Source: Polyangium sp. 6x1 (GTDB lineage: Bacteria; Myxococcota_A; Polyangia; Polyangiales; Polyangiaceae). Taken from it: a DNA stretch of 64,000 nucleotides. A program made the position numbers and the translations under genes. The number at the start of each line of letters is the position of its first letter. The first letter of the stretch is position 1. The stretch covers positions 310,001-374,000 of the forward strand of contig NZ_JARZHH010000002.1 in the NCBI RefSeq assembly GCF_029946515.1. The letters are read 5' to 3'. Shown here piece by piece: positions 51,797 to 61,032 of this stretch. The notes beneath the pieces are model-generated. The model did not search any database, was not told the DNA's origin, and was given only the letters and a program-made list of their open reading frames with translations.

Positions 51797-52583
51797 AGAG
51801 GCCCTTCGCGACCACGGCCGCGACGAGCACCACGAGGCCAGCGACGCGCAAGGGCCAGCCGAGGTAGAGCACCCAGCCGTCGTGCTCCAGGCTCACGAGC
51901 GCGAGCGAGAGCCCCACGAGCCCCGCCACGATCTCCGTCACCCGGCTCCGCGCGTTCTCCTCGCTCGCCTTCGGCGCATGCGAGAGCGCGTGCAGCAAGA
52001 GCCCCGCCACGGCCGCGATGATCCACGGCCGGATCGAGGCGATGCGCGCCTCGCCCACGAGGTCGAGCGAGAGCGCGCCGCCCACGGTCGCGAGCGCGCA
52101 GCCGGCGAGCGAGAGCGCCGCGACGGGCTTGCTCTTCGGCCCCGTCACGTGTTCGAGCGCCTGGATCGCCACCACCATCGCGAGCGGCACCGTGTGCCCC
52201 GCGATCGCCAGCACGATCGTCGGGTTGAGCTCGCCCGCGCGCGCGAGCGAGGCGACGGCCGTGCCCTCGCCGGCCTGATGCAGGAGCACCGCGACGTACC
52301 CCATGACGAGCGTGGGATCGTCCGCGTGCGCGCCCCGCTGCGGCGCGAGCCGCTCGATCAGGAACGGCACGAGGAAGCCGGCCGCGGCGGCCGCGAGCGC
52401 CAGCCAGCCGGCCTCGGCGATGGCCTCGGGCAGGAGGTGCAAGAGTGCGATCGCGGCGGACGCGACCATCGCGAACGTCCCGAGGCCCGGCATGACGCGG
52501 TGCCCGTGGTCGCGCCAGATCGCAGCGATGCCGCCGAGAAGGACGGCGAGCGCGAGGACGGCGAGCCCGACGGGGAGGGACAC
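51729..52583 (-). CDS. ZIP-family-like metal transporter
   Basis: A 284-residue protein with about eight membrane helices. His-containing helices (LLHLLPEAIAEAGW, LLHQAGEGTAVASLARAG, IAGHTVPLAMVVAIQALEH) resemble the metal-binding helices of ZIP transporters. Transport of divalent metals is likely, the direction and metal unknown. GTG 52583 is the start, as the upstream ATG is in another frame. Its last 68 bp overlap the end of the dual radical-SAM gene. Confidence 0.7.
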   Translation of the reverse strand: MSLPVGLAVLALAVLLGGIAAIWRDHGHRVMPGLGTFAMVASAAIALLHLLPEAIAEAGWLALAAAAAGFLVPFLIERLAPQRGAHADDPTLVMGYVAVLLHQAGEGTAVASLARAGELNPTIVLAIAGHTVPLAMVVAIQALEHVTGPKSKPVAALSLAGCALATVGGALSLDLVGEARIASIRPWIIAAVAGLLLHALSHAPKASEENARSRVTEIVAGLVGLSLALVSLEHDGWVLYLGWPLRVAGLVVLVAAVVAKGLFTGARTVAEHPLRSDGRDPRAG

Positions 52584-52710
52584 GGCGCGCGTCGTAGCAT
52601 GAATTCGGGCCGGTCCGGTCGAGAGCCTTCTTCCCTCGCGGTGTGTCCCGGACAAGTGTACTGTCGGGCCCGTTCGTCGACGGAGCGCCGAGCGGCGCGT
52701 GGGAGGATGG

Positions 52711-53064
52711 ATGAACCCGGCAGAACGTGGTTTTTTGTCCGTGATCGGGGGCGTCGGCAGCGGCGTGCAGGTCCTGGTGGCCATCGCGGTGCTCGTGCTG
52801 GGGATCGTCCTCGTGCGGCCCGTGAACCAGAACGCGGGGGTCGTCTTCGCGGCCGCCGGGGGCGTGCGGCTCTTCGGCCTCGTGCTCGATTTCCTCCTCG
52901 ACGCGATGACGGTGAAGGGCGACGCGTTCATGTTCATGCACGCCATCGGCACCGTGATCTGGCTCGTCACGGGCACGGTGTTCTACGGCGGGATCGCGTT
53001 CGGGTCGTACAAGCTCGCCGAGACGCGGCAGCAGCCGAAGGGCGGTGGGGCATGGGCGGGCTGA
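52711..53064 (+). CDS. Four-helix membrane protein, first of a related pair
   Basis: A 117-residue protein with about four membrane helices (VQVLVAIAVLVLGIVLVRPV, VVFAAAGGVRLFGLVLDFLL, FMFMHAIGTVIWLVTGTVFY). GGGAGG four bases upstream supports ATG 52711. It looks related to the next gene by size and helix layout. No family recognised. It overlaps the next start by 13 bp. Confidence 0.6.
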   Translation: MNPAERGFLSVIGGVGSGVQVLVAIAVLVLGIVLVRPVNQNAGVVFAAAGGVRLFGLVLDFLLDAMTVKGDAFMFMHAIGTVIWLVTGTVFYGGIAFGSYKLAETRQQPKGGGAWAG

Positions 53065-53417
53065 GCGGACTTGGGATGGGCCTGCTCGGCATGGCGAGCT
53101 CGGGCGTGCTCACGCTGCTCGGGGTCGCCCTCGTCGCCGTGGGCCTCGGCACGGTGAAGAAGACGCATGCCGCCGCGGGGTATTGCCTCGCGGGCGCGGG
53201 GGCGATCATGTCGTTCGCCTCGGTTTTGCGTCAGCTCGTGAATTTCTCGCTGAGCTTCGCGGGCGCGGGACTCGGGACGCTCTACACGCTCTCGCAGGTC
53301 CTCACGACGCTCATGCACATCGTCGCGGGCGTGCTTCTGCCGGTGTCGATTTTCCTGCTCGCGAACGCGGTGAAGCAGGGAGCCGGACAGACCCAAGGAC
53401 CGCGCATCCACTACTGA
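53052..53417 (+). CDS. Four-helix membrane protein, second of a related pair
   Basis: A 121-residue protein with Gly-rich start and four helices (VLTLLGVALVAVGLGTVKK, AAGYCLAGAGAIMSFA, LGTLYTLSQVLTTLMHIVAGVLLPVSIFLLA). It seems a divergent paralogue of the upstream gene. It ends 77 bp before the encapsulated ferritin gene, so it may be transcribed together with the encapsulin genes, though that is only from position. Confidence 0.6.
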   Translation: MGGLSGLGMGLLGMASSGVLTLLGVALVAVGLGTVKKTHAAAGYCLAGAGAIMSFASVLRQLVNFSLSFAGAGLGTLYTLSQVLTTLMHIVAGVLLPVSIFLLANAVKQGAGQTQGPRIHY

Positions 53418-53494
53418 TTTCGGGCCGCGCCTGCTCGCGCGGCGTTTGCCCCCGACGCTCCGCAACTCGCGCCCGGATCCAGCATCCGAAGGGC

Positions 53495-53899
53495 ATGGGC
53501 AGCGAGACCTACCACGAGCCATACGACGCCCTGTCGCCCGCGGCTCGCGACATGCACCGAGCGCTCTGGTCCCTCATCGAGGAGCTCGAGGCCATCGATT
53601 GGTACGCGCAACGTGCCGAGGTCACGGACGACGCGGAGCTTCGTGCCGTCCTCTTGCACAACCGTGCCGAGGAGATCGAGCACGCGATGATGAACCTCGA
53701 ATGGATTCGCCGACAGGACTCCCTATTCGACAAGAATATCCGCACCTATTTGTTGAAGGACGTCCCGATCACGGAGATCGAGGCGAGCGAGGAAGGAAAA
53801 GCCGCGGCCCTAGGCGAAAGCGAGGGCGCGGACGCGTCGCCGCCCGAGCGAGGCGGCCCGGGTCGTGGGCTCGGCATTGGCAGCTTGAGGGGGAGGTGA
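53495..53899 (+). CDS. Encapsulated ferritin-like protein (EncFtn) with targeting peptide
   Basis: A 134-residue cargo ferritin. It matches EncFtn: ALWSLIEELEAIDWYAQRAE, then LHNRAEEIEHAMMNLEWIRRQDSLFDK. Ferroxidase ligands E30, E60 and H63 and entry-site residues E29, E32 and W36 are all present. A polar linker leads to the C-terminal GLGIGSLRGR, the encapsulin docking sequence. It oxidises Fe(II) and passes iron into the encapsulin shell coded 3 bp downstream. Confidence 0.92.
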   Translation: MGSETYHEPYDALSPAARDMHRALWSLIEELEAIDWYAQRAEVTDDAELRAVLLHNRAEEIEHAMMNLEWIRRQDSLFDKNIRTYLLKDVPITEIEASEEGKAAALGESEGADASPPERGGPGRGLGIGSLRGR

Positions 53900-53902
53900 A
53901 TC

Positions 53903-54712
53903 GTGGCCCTGGATCTGCTTCGTCGTGACCTTGCACCGATCCTGCCCGAGGCCTTCGCGCTCATCGACGCGGAGGCGCGGCGCGTGCTCCAGTTGAGCCT
54001 CGCGGCGCGCAAGCTCGTCGATTTCCGCGGGCCGTTCGGCTGGGGGTATGCCTCGGTCAACACGGGCCGGCTTCGCCCGCTCGGTGAGGGCCCCGTGCCC
54101 GGCGTGTCCATTGGACAGCGCACGTCGCAGCCGCTCCTCGAGCTGCGCACGCCGATCGTGCTCGACCTCGCGGACCTCGACGCGGCGGCGCGCGGCGCGG
54201 ACGACCTCGACATGTCCGCGGTGGTGCAGGCGGCCGAGCGGATCGCGCGGGTCGAGGACGGCGCCGTTTTTCATGGATATGCCGAGGGCGACATCCACGG
54301 CATCGTGCAGAAGAGCCCGTATCCGCCTGTGCGCATCCCGAGCGTCCCTGCATTTCCGGCCGCGGTCGTGCAGGCGAAGGAGGTCCTCCGGTCGGCCGGC
54401 GTGACGGGCCCGTACGTGCTCGTGGCGGGCTCGCGTGAATACGACGAGCTCGCGGCGGGCTCGGACGACGGCTATCCGATCCTGAAGCGCATCGAGCGAC
54501 AGATCATCGATCACCCGGTCGTGTGGGCGCCCGCGCTCTCCGGCGCGGTGCTGCTCTCCGTGCGCGGCGGCGATTTCGAGCTCACGGTCGGGCAGGATCT
54601 CTCGATCGGATACGCGTACCATGAAAAACAGCGGGTCGAGCTCTTCCTGACCGAGTCGTTCACGTTCCGCGTCCTCGAACCGCAGGCGGCCATCGTTCTC
54701 CGCCGCGGCTAG
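53903..54712 (+). CDS. Family 1 encapsulin shell protein
   Basis: A 269-residue HK97-fold shell protein (linocin/encapsulin family). It starts with the N-arm LLRRDLAPILPEAFALIDAEA, which binds the cargo peptide, and continues with VDFRGPFGWGYASVNTGRL and the C-terminal VGQDLSIGYAYHEKQRVELFLTESFTFRVLEP. It forms the protein compartment that stores iron with the EncFtn cargo just upstream. GTG 53903 follows AGGGGGAGG. The gene order cargo-then-shell is the usual one. Confidence 0.94.
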   Translation: MALDLLRRDLAPILPEAFALIDAEARRVLQLSLAARKLVDFRGPFGWGYASVNTGRLRPLGEGPVPGVSIGQRTSQPLLELRTPIVLDLADLDAAARGADDLDMSAVVQAAERIARVEDGAVFHGYAEGDIHGIVQKSPYPPVRIPSVPAFPAAVVQAKEVLRSAGVTGPYVLVAGSREYDELAAGSDDGYPILKRIERQIIDHPVVWAPALSGAVLLSVRGGDFELTVGQDLSIGYAYHEKQRVELFLTESFTFRVLEPQAAIVLRRG

Positions 54713-54784
54713 ATCCCGCCCTTCCGTTCCCCCGCGCCCTCGTGTACGGTGCGCTGCCGCCCGAACGGCAGGAACACCGGCCTC

Positions 54785-55114
54785 ATGCAAATCCACACCC
54801 CGCGCGCCTTCGCCGCGCTCGTCCTCGCCTTGTCCATGCTCGCCGTCGGGTGCTCGAAGGAAGCGAAGGCCAAGGCGACGCTCGAAAAGTACGAAGCGGT
54901 GTTCCGGGTTTGCAAGGACGAGACGGAGAAGGCGAAGCTCTCGCCCGGGGAGCATCGTTGCTCGCTCGTGGCGAGCATCGCCGTGGATCTCGGCCTCGAA
55001 GAATCGGGGCTCGAGGAGGCGAAGCGGCGCGAGCTGCTCTCGGCCTGGCTCGAAAAAAAGGGATTCGGGGCCCATTATTTGCCGCCGGAAAAGCGGCCCA
55101 AGGAAGAGCGCTGA
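54785..55114 (+). CDS. Small lipoprotein
   Basis: A 109-residue lipoprotein: signal peptide ending in LAVGC, then helices rich in Lys and Glu (KAKATLEKYEAVFRVCKDETEKAKL). Two further Cys in the first half of the mature part (FRVCKDE and EHRCSLV). No family recognised. It follows the encapsulin gene by 72 bp and precedes a TPR-like gene by 19 bp. Confidence 0.65.
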   Translation: MQIHTPRAFAALVLALSMLAVGCSKEAKAKATLEKYEAVFRVCKDETEKAKLSPGEHRCSLVASIAVDLGLEESGLEEAKRRELLSAWLEKKGFGAHYLPPEKRPKEER

Positions 55115-55133
55115 GGCGCGAGAAAGGTTTGTC

Positions 55134-55790
55134 ATGTCCGAGGAAGGGATCGACGATCCGCGGAGCGTCCTGTCGCTCGCCGCGAACGAGCTCGGCGCGG
55201 GGCAATTCGAGGAGGCGCTGAAGCGCGTGAAGGCGCTCCAGCCGTCGCTCGCGGCCGTGCCCGACCTGCTCGCGCCCTCGCGCGCGCTCGAAGCGCGGGC
55301 GCTGGCGAGCCTCGGTCGCGAAGAGGAGGCGCTCGCGGTGCTGGATCAGGCGCAGAAGGACGCCCAGGCGGCGAACCTGACCGAGCACGTCGAGGGCCTC
55401 GGGCGTCTGCGCGCCGGGCTCGCGCAGGCATTCGAGATGGAGCGGCTCGCGTCGATGTCGGCGGATGATCTGGAGCGACAAGCCGAGGATCCGGCCCAGC
55501 GCGCCGTGCTTTTTTCGAACAAGATCGTCGCGGCGCTCTCCGTGGGCGACATCGAAGGCGCCCGCGACCTCTTGCCGCGCGCGCGCGCGGCCGCCGAGCA
55601 GGCCGAGGATCCGGCTGCGCTCCTGCCCGTGCTGCTCGCGACGACGCAGCTCTGCGTGGCGACGAACGACGTGAAGACGGCGACGCGCGCGCTCGAAGCG
55701 GCCCGCAAGGTCGCCGAGGTGCACGAGCCGGACGCGATTCCGCTGATCGATGAAATGGCCGGGTATCTGCTGCAAGATCCCGAGGCCTGA
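55134..55790 (+). CDS. TPR-like helical protein
   Basis: A 218-residue soluble protein of paired helices. Units such as ELGAGQFEEALKRVKAL and ALASLGREEEALAVLDQAQ fit tetratricopeptide repeats. It probably acts as a binding scaffold. It is convergent with the gamma-glutamyltransferase gene, 38 bp apart. Confidence 0.7.
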   Translation: MSEEGIDDPRSVLSLAANELGAGQFEEALKRVKALQPSLAAVPDLLAPSRALEARALASLGREEEALAVLDQAQKDAQAANLTEHVEGLGRLRAGLAQAFEMERLASMSADDLERQAEDPAQRAVLFSNKIVAALSVGDIEGARDLLPRARAAAEQAEDPAALLPVLLATTQLCVATNDVKTATRALEAARKVAEVHEPDAIPLIDEMAGYLLQDPEA

Positions 55791-55828
55791 GCTTCCCCGG
55801 GATCCCGCAGAGGCGCGGATTCAATCCC

Positions 55829-57745
55829 TCATTTCGGCTCCACCACCATCGCGCTCCCGCCATTGCGGCGCACGGGCTCCGCGACGGCCGTCACCGTCCC
55901 ATCGTCATTCAAACGAATCGCCGTCGCCGCGCCGATGAGGCCCGCGTCCGAGAACGCATGCCCGCGCGCCTGGAGCGCCGTCGCCTCGGGCGAGCTCATG
56001 AACAGCGGCTCGGCGCTGCTCGTGGCGTTCGGCGCGTTTCGTTGCGAGACGCGCGGCGCGGCCAATGCCTCGTCGATCGGCATCTTGAAATCGAGGTGGT
56101 TCACGAGGATCTGCATCACGGTCGTGATGATGGTCGCGCCGCCGGGCGAGCCGAGCGCGAGCACGGGCGCGCCGTTCGCGAGCACGATCGTCGGGCTCAT
56201 GCTGCTGCGCGGCCGCTTGCCCGGTTCGAGCACGTTCGGGTGCGGCGTGTCCGGCGTGGCGGGGATGTTGAAATCGGTCAGCTCGTTGTTCAGCAAGAAC
56301 CCGCGCCCCGGCACCACCATGCCATTGCCGCCCTCGTATTCGATCGTGCAGGTATAGGAGACCAGGTTCCCGAAGGAATCGGCCACCGTGATGTGCGTGG
56401 TCTCCGGATCGAGGTCGGCGGGCGATTCTCCGGCGGAGACCCAGGCCGGCGGCTTCGGCTTCGCGCCGCTCGGATCCATTTGATGCGCGAAAGGATTGCC
56501 CGCGGGCTTCGCCTCGACGGAGGCCATCGTCGGATCGAGGAGGGCCCGCCGCTCGGCCGTGTACGCCGCGGAGAGCATTCCCTCCACGGGCACGTTCACG
56601 AACTCGGGATCGCCCATGAAGGTATTTCGATCCGCATACGTGAGGCGGGAGGCTTCGAGCCACAGGTGCAGGAAATCCGCCTTGCTCATGGAAGCCGCAT
56701 CGAATCCGTCGAGCAGGTTCAGCGTCATGCCCGCGGTGAGCCCGCCGCTCGAAGGCAAACCGACGCCGAGGATCGTGAGCCCGCGATAGGTCGTTTGCAC
56801 GGCGGGGCGCACGCGCGCCTCGTAGGCCGACAGGTCCGAGACCGCCATGAAGCCCGGGCGAGGTACGATCGTCGCGTCCGCCGTGAACGGCGGGTTCGTC
56901 ACGGTCGCGACGATGTCCTTGCCGATGTCGCCGTCATAAAAGACCGCCGGGCCATTCTTCGCGATGAGCTCGTACGTCGCGGCGAGGTCGGGGTTCGTGA
57001 AGATCGATCCGACGGGGAAGGGGTCGCCGGCTGCGTTCAGAAAGAGCGCGCGCGTGCTCTGGATCTGCCGGAACCGATCGATGTTGCGCGTCGTTTGATC
57101 GAAGAACGTCGGGTCGACATCAAACCCCTTCTTGGCCACGAAAATGGCGAGCTTCAGCGCGTCGGCGAGCGGGAGTTTTCCATAACGACGCAGCGCCTCG
57201 TCCCAGCCGCGCAGCGTGCCGGGCACGCCGACGGAGAGGCCGCTCGTGAGCAGATCGTTGAATGCAATGGGCGCGCCGTTCTCGTAATACGCCGTGTGCT
57301 TCATTCCCTGCGGCGTCGTCTCGCGGTGATCGATCACCACGGCCTGCTTCTTGTCGGCGAGCCATACGAGCATGAACCCGCCGCCGCCGACGCCGCACGA
57401 GAATGGATCGGTCACGCCGAGCATCGCGGCCGCGGCGACGGCCGCGTCGATCGCATTGCCGCCGGCCTTGAGCGTCTCGATCGCGGCCCACGTTCCGCGG
57501 TGATCCACCGTCGCCGCGGCGCCGCCCTTGCCGACGGCGGTCGGCACGAACATCGTCGGCGGGACCGGATCGGGCGGAGGCTCCGCGTCGGCCGGGGCAT
57601 CGGGCCCCGCGTCCATCGGTTCGCCCCCCGCGCCGCCGCCGCCGCCGCCCGCGTCCGGATTCGTGGTGGGAGGGGTCTGCTGCGAATCGAGCGAGCAGCC
57701 GAGGAGCGTGGCCGTAAGAAGAAGAGCGAGACTCGTGTGACGCAT
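55829..57745 (-). CDS. Gamma-glutamyltransferase, lipoprotein form
   Basis: A 638-residue enzyme with a lipobox (TATLLGC) and an Asp/Pro-rich linker before the catalytic domain (~70 on). The new N-terminal Thr after self-cleavage stands in ETTHITVADSFGNLVSYT. The Gly pair PRSSMSPTIV and LALGSPGGATI binds gamma-glutamate. It hydrolyses glutathione or transfers its glutamyl group in the periplasm. Its attachment by lipid is less usual than simple secretion. Confidence 0.9.
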   Translation of the reverse strand: MRHTSLALLLTATLLGCSLDSQQTPPTTNPDAGGGGGGAGGEPMDAGPDAPADAEPPPDPVPPTMFVPTAVGKGGAAATVDHRGTWAAIETLKAGGNAIDAAVAAAAMLGVTDPFSCGVGGGGFMLVWLADKKQAVVIDHRETTPQGMKHTAYYENGAPIAFNDLLTSGLSVGVPGTLRGWDEALRRYGKLPLADALKLAIFVAKKGFDVDPTFFDQTTRNIDRFRQIQSTRALFLNAAGDPFPVGSIFTNPDLAATYELIAKNGPAVFYDGDIGKDIVATVTNPPFTADATIVPRPGFMAVSDLSAYEARVRPAVQTTYRGLTILGVGLPSSGGLTAGMTLNLLDGFDAASMSKADFLHLWLEASRLTYADRNTFMGDPEFVNVPVEGMLSAAYTAERRALLDPTMASVEAKPAGNPFAHQMDPSGAKPKPPAWVSAGESPADLDPETTHITVADSFGNLVSYTCTIEYEGGNGMVVPGRGFLLNNELTDFNIPATPDTPHPNVLEPGKRPRSSMSPTIVLANGAPVLALGSPGGATIITTVMQILVNHLDFKMPIDEALAAPRVSQRNAPNATSSAEPLFMSSPEATALQARGHAFSDAGLIGAATAIRLNDDGTVTAVAEPVRRNGGSAMVVEPK

Positions 57746-57829
57746 GGCGTCGAGGAGAACATGGCGGCAGCGGCGAATCCATCGGGAAATGCTGAATTCG
57801 TGGGCACCGTCCTGGACGCGGAGGCTCGA

Positions 57830-58663
57830 TCAGCCCCCTTCGGAGAGCCGCTGCGCGAGCCGCACGTGCAGCGCGTGCCCCGCCTTGAACGCGAGGTAAT
57901 GCGCCCGCGGCAGCGGATCGAGGAGCGCCAGATCTCCCACGAAATCGAGGAGCTTGTGGCGCGCCGGCTCGTTCGGGAGGCGCAGCGGGCCGTTCAGCCA
58001 TTGCGTCTCGTCGCAGACGAGCGCCGCGTCGAGGCTCCCGCCCGCGAGCAGCCCCCGCGCCTGCATCGCCTGCACGTCCGCGAGGACCCCGAACGTCCGC
58101 GCCGGCGCCACCTCCGCGAGGAATCGCTCGGGTGAGGCCACGAACGAGGCCCATTGCTCGCCGATCGGCGCCGCGTCGAACGCGATTCCACAGGAAAACC
58201 TCAATTCCAGCGCGGGGATCGCCGCGACGAACGCGTCACCGCTCGAAGGCACCCAGATCGGCGCCTCCAGGACCGTTTCGAGCCGCGGCGCATACGCTGC
58301 CGACAGCCCCACGCGCGCGATCGCCTCGGCCCACGGCAGCGCCGAGCCGTCGAGGATCGGCACCTCGGGCCCCGTGATCTCGATGCGCGCGTCGTCCACG
58401 CCCATCCCCGCGAGCGCCGCCAGCAAATGCTCCGGCGTCCGCACGGACGCCCCTGCATTCGCGAGCGTGGTCGAGCGCGTCGTATCGACGACGAACGCCG
58501 CGCGCGCCCGGATCACGGGTTCGCCCGGCAGATCCATCCGCACGAAGAAACGGCCCTCGCCCGCTCCGACGGGGCGGATTGTCACGTCCGCGTGCGCCCC
58601 CGTGTGCAGGCCTCGCCCCGCGATCACCACGTCTTCGGCTACGGTTTTTCGCTGGTCGACCAT
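57830..58663 (-). CDS. lpxC: UDP-3-O-acyl-N-acetylglucosamine deacetylase
   Basis: A 277-residue zinc enzyme for lipid A. Visible are the start KTVAEDVVIAGRGLHTG, zinc His in RTPEHLLAALAGMGVDD, the loop EVPILDGSALPWAEA, zinc His and Asp in EPARHKLLDFVGDLALL, and the final His in KAGHALHVRLAQ. It catalyses the committed step of lipid A synthesis, so the cell has an LPS outer membrane. The gene stands alone, divergent from the lipid-kinase gene. Confidence 0.93.
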   Translation of the reverse strand: MVDQRKTVAEDVVIAGRGLHTGAHADVTIRPVGAGEGRFFVRMDLPGEPVIRARAAFVVDTTRSTTLANAGASVRTPEHLLAALAGMGVDDARIEITGPEVPILDGSALPWAEAIARVGLSAAYAPRLETVLEAPIWVPSSGDAFVAAIPALELRFSCGIAFDAAPIGEQWASFVASPERFLAEVAPARTFGVLADVQAMQARGLLAGGSLDAALVCDETQWLNGPLRLPNEPARHKLLDFVGDLALLDPLPRAHYLAFKAGHALHVRLAQRLSEGG

Positions 58664-58809
58664 TGTTCGCTCGCGGGCCCCTCGCCTCGATCGTCGCCTT
58701 CGTTGTCTGGTGGGAGGCGCGAAAAACATTTCGCGGCGCGCCCGAGAGTGGAGAACGAGGCCGGTTCGATCTTGTGGCGCGCGGTCATGTCATGGCAAGG
58801 GTTACATCG

Positions 58810-59760
58810 ATGAAGCCGCTTCTCATCGTGAACCCCCAGTCGGCGGGAGGGAAGACGGGCGCGCTCTTCGAGAAGATGCGCGGTCCGATCGAGCGCCACC
58901 TCGGGAGCGTCGACGTCGTGTTCACCGAACGTTCCCGGCACGCGGTCGACATCGCGCGCGACGCGGCGAACGAGGGGCGGGAGATGGTGATCGCGGTGGG
59001 CGGCGACGGCTCGATCCACGAGGCCGTCTGCGGGCTCATGGAGGCGCGCGAAGGCGGCAAGAAGCTGCCGAAGTTCGGCATCCTTGGCGCCGGCACCGGC
59101 GGCGACTACCGGCGCACGCTCGGCCTCGAGAACCGCCTCGATCGTTATTGCGAGGCCATCGCCGAGGGCAAGACGCGCGCGGTCGACATCGGCCGATTCT
59201 CCTACGCGACGCACACCGGCGAGAAGAAGAGCTCTTACTTCGTGAACATCCTCTCGGTCGGCATGAGCGGCCTCGTCGATCAGCTCGTGGCCGAGTCGAC
59301 GCGCACGCTCGGCGGCACGATGGCCTATTTCACGTCCTCGGTGAAAGGCCTCGCGCAGAGCGTCGTGGGCCGCGTCAAATGCACGATATGGCGGGAGGAC
59401 GGCTCCCGGGAGGAGACGATCGAGACGCGCTGCCTGGCGATCTGCAACGGCCGGTACTTCGGCAGCGGCATGCAGGTCGCGCCGATGGCGCACCCGGACG
59501 ACGGGCTCTTCGACGTCGTCGACCTCGGCGCCGCGTCGCGCCTTCGTTTTTTTCTGGTCTCATCGCGAATGTACACCGGCACGCACGTGCACTCGCTCGA
59601 CGTGAAGCACTACCGCTGCGAGCGCATCCAATTGGAACTTTTGAACGAGGACGTCGCGGATCGTTTCCTGCTCGACGTCGACGGGGAGCCGCTCGGCCGC
59701 TTGCCGCTCGAGGTCGAGATGGTGCCCGGCGCCCTCGAGGTCTTCGTCCCCAAGCAATAA
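58810..59760 (+). CDS. Diacylglycerol kinase family lipid kinase (YegS-like)
   Basis: A 316-residue kinase: LLIVNPQSAGGKTG starts the nucleotide domain, and GGDGSIHEAVCGL is the glycine-rich catalytic loop. GILGAGTGGDYRRTLG and the C-terminal LLDVDGEPLGRLPLEVEMVPGAL complete the YegS/sphingosine-kinase pattern. It phosphorylates a lipid such as diacylglycerol. AAGGG eight bases upstream supports ATG 58810 over ATG 58792. Confidence 0.88.
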   Translation: MKPLLIVNPQSAGGKTGALFEKMRGPIERHLGSVDVVFTERSRHAVDIARDAANEGREMVIAVGGDGSIHEAVCGLMEAREGGKKLPKFGILGAGTGGDYRRTLGLENRLDRYCEAIAEGKTRAVDIGRFSYATHTGEKKSSYFVNILSVGMSGLVDQLVAESTRTLGGTMAYFTSSVKGLAQSVVGRVKCTIWREDGSREETIETRCLAICNGRYFGSGMQVAPMAHPDDGLFDVVDLGAASRLRFFLVSSRMYTGTHVHSLDVKHYRCERIQLELLNEDVADRFLLDVDGEPLGRLPLEVEMVPGALEVFVPKQ

Positions 59761-59823
59761 TGCGTCGCGGCATTGCAGAATTGCCTCGCGCAGCTCTGCA
59801 TTCGATGTAGAATCGAAAGTCCC

Positions 59824-61032
59824 ATGAGCCAAGACGGCGTCTCGAGCGGCGCGCGATCCTCTGGACCGCGCTTTCTTGTCGTTGGATGCGGCGGTATCGG
59901 TGGCCTCGTGGCCGCGCACCTGTTCGCGGGTGGGCACGACGTCACGGCGCTGACCACGAATGCACGGATCGCGGACGCGATCAATACGAAGGGCCTGCGC
60001 GTGCTCGGCGAGAACAGCCCCGGCACCGTGCGCGGGCGGGCGATCCCCGAGCTTCCGCCGGGCACCGAGCCGTTCGATTACATCCTGCTCGCCACGCAGC
60101 CGCCGCAGGTGGAGGAGGCCGCGCGCTCCGTGCTGCCGTTCCTCGCGGAGACGGGCGCGATGGTGACGTTCCAGAACGGCCTCTGCGAGCCGCGCCTCGC
60201 GCAGATCGCGGGCCCGGAGCGCGTGCTCGGCGGCGTGGTCGCGTGGGGCGCGTCCATGGTCGAGCCCGGCGTGTACGAGCGCACGTCCCCCGGAGGGTTT
60301 GTCCTGGGCCGCATGGATGGGCAGCCCGACGACAGGCTGTATCCGCTGGCGAAGGCGCTCGGCTCGATCGGCGAGACGATCCTCACGGACAACCTGGCCG
60401 GCGCGCGCTGGTCGAAGCTCGCGATCAACTGCGCGATCACCTCGCTCGGCGCGCTCGGCGGCGACCGGCTCGGCGCGCTCTTGCGCCATCGCTTCATTCG
60501 TCGGCTCACGCTGGAGATCATGACGGAGGTCGTGCTCGTGGCGCGCGCTTCGGGCGTGAAGCTGGAGAAGGTCTCGGGCACGCTCGACCTCGACTGGATT
60601 GCGCTCTCCGACGCCGATCGTGTCGCCGTCGCCTCGCCCTCGCTCTTCGCCAAGCACGCCATTTTGCTCGCGGTCGGCACGCGCTTCCGCAAGATGCGCT
60701 CGTCGATGCTCGCCGCGATCGAGCGCGGCCGCCCGCCCGCGGTGGATTTCTTGAATGGGGAAGTCTCGAGCCGCGGCCTCTCGCTCGGCATCGCGACGCC
60801 CATCAATGCGGCCGTCCAGGCCGAGGTGCACGCGCTCGCCGCGAACCGGACGCCGCCCTCGCTCGCGCTTTGCCGCGCGCTCTACGAGCGGACGCGCTCG
60901 CTCGTGAATGCGCCGTTCTCGATCCCGCCGCCCCCCGCGGAGGCGGACCCGGCCGCGCTCGACCCGGAGATCCCGCCTCCGCCGCGCAAGGCGACGGTCC
61001 GCGCCACGTCGCCCTCGTCGCTCGAGTTATGA
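59824..61032 (+). CDS. Ketopantoate reductase family protein
   Basis: A 402-residue NADPH-dependent reductase. The Rossmann start is FLVVGCGGIGGLVAAHLFAGGH; VTFQNGLCEP holds the conserved Asn; the C-terminal domain has WSKLAINCAITSLGAL with the catalytic Lys, and the INAAV substrate loop. PanE makes pantoate for CoA; the length (300 is usual) and the Pro-rich tail suggest a relative rather than the housekeeping copy. It ends overlapping the M49-like gene by 6 bp. Confidence 0.8.
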   Translation: MSQDGVSSGARSSGPRFLVVGCGGIGGLVAAHLFAGGHDVTALTTNARIADAINTKGLRVLGENSPGTVRGRAIPELPPGTEPFDYILLATQPPQVEEAARSVLPFLAETGAMVTFQNGLCEPRLAQIAGPERVLGGVVAWGASMVEPGVYERTSPGGFVLGRMDGQPDDRLYPLAKALGSIGETILTDNLAGARWSKLAINCAITSLGALGGDRLGALLRHRFIRRLTLEIMTEVVLVARASGVKLEKVSGTLDLDWIALSDADRVAVASPSLFAKHAILLAVGTRFRKMRSSMLAAIERGRPPAVDFLNGEVSSRGLSLGIATPINAAVQAEVHALAANRTPPSLALCRALYERTRSLVNAPFSIPPPPAEADPAALDPEIPPPPRKATVRATSPSSLEL

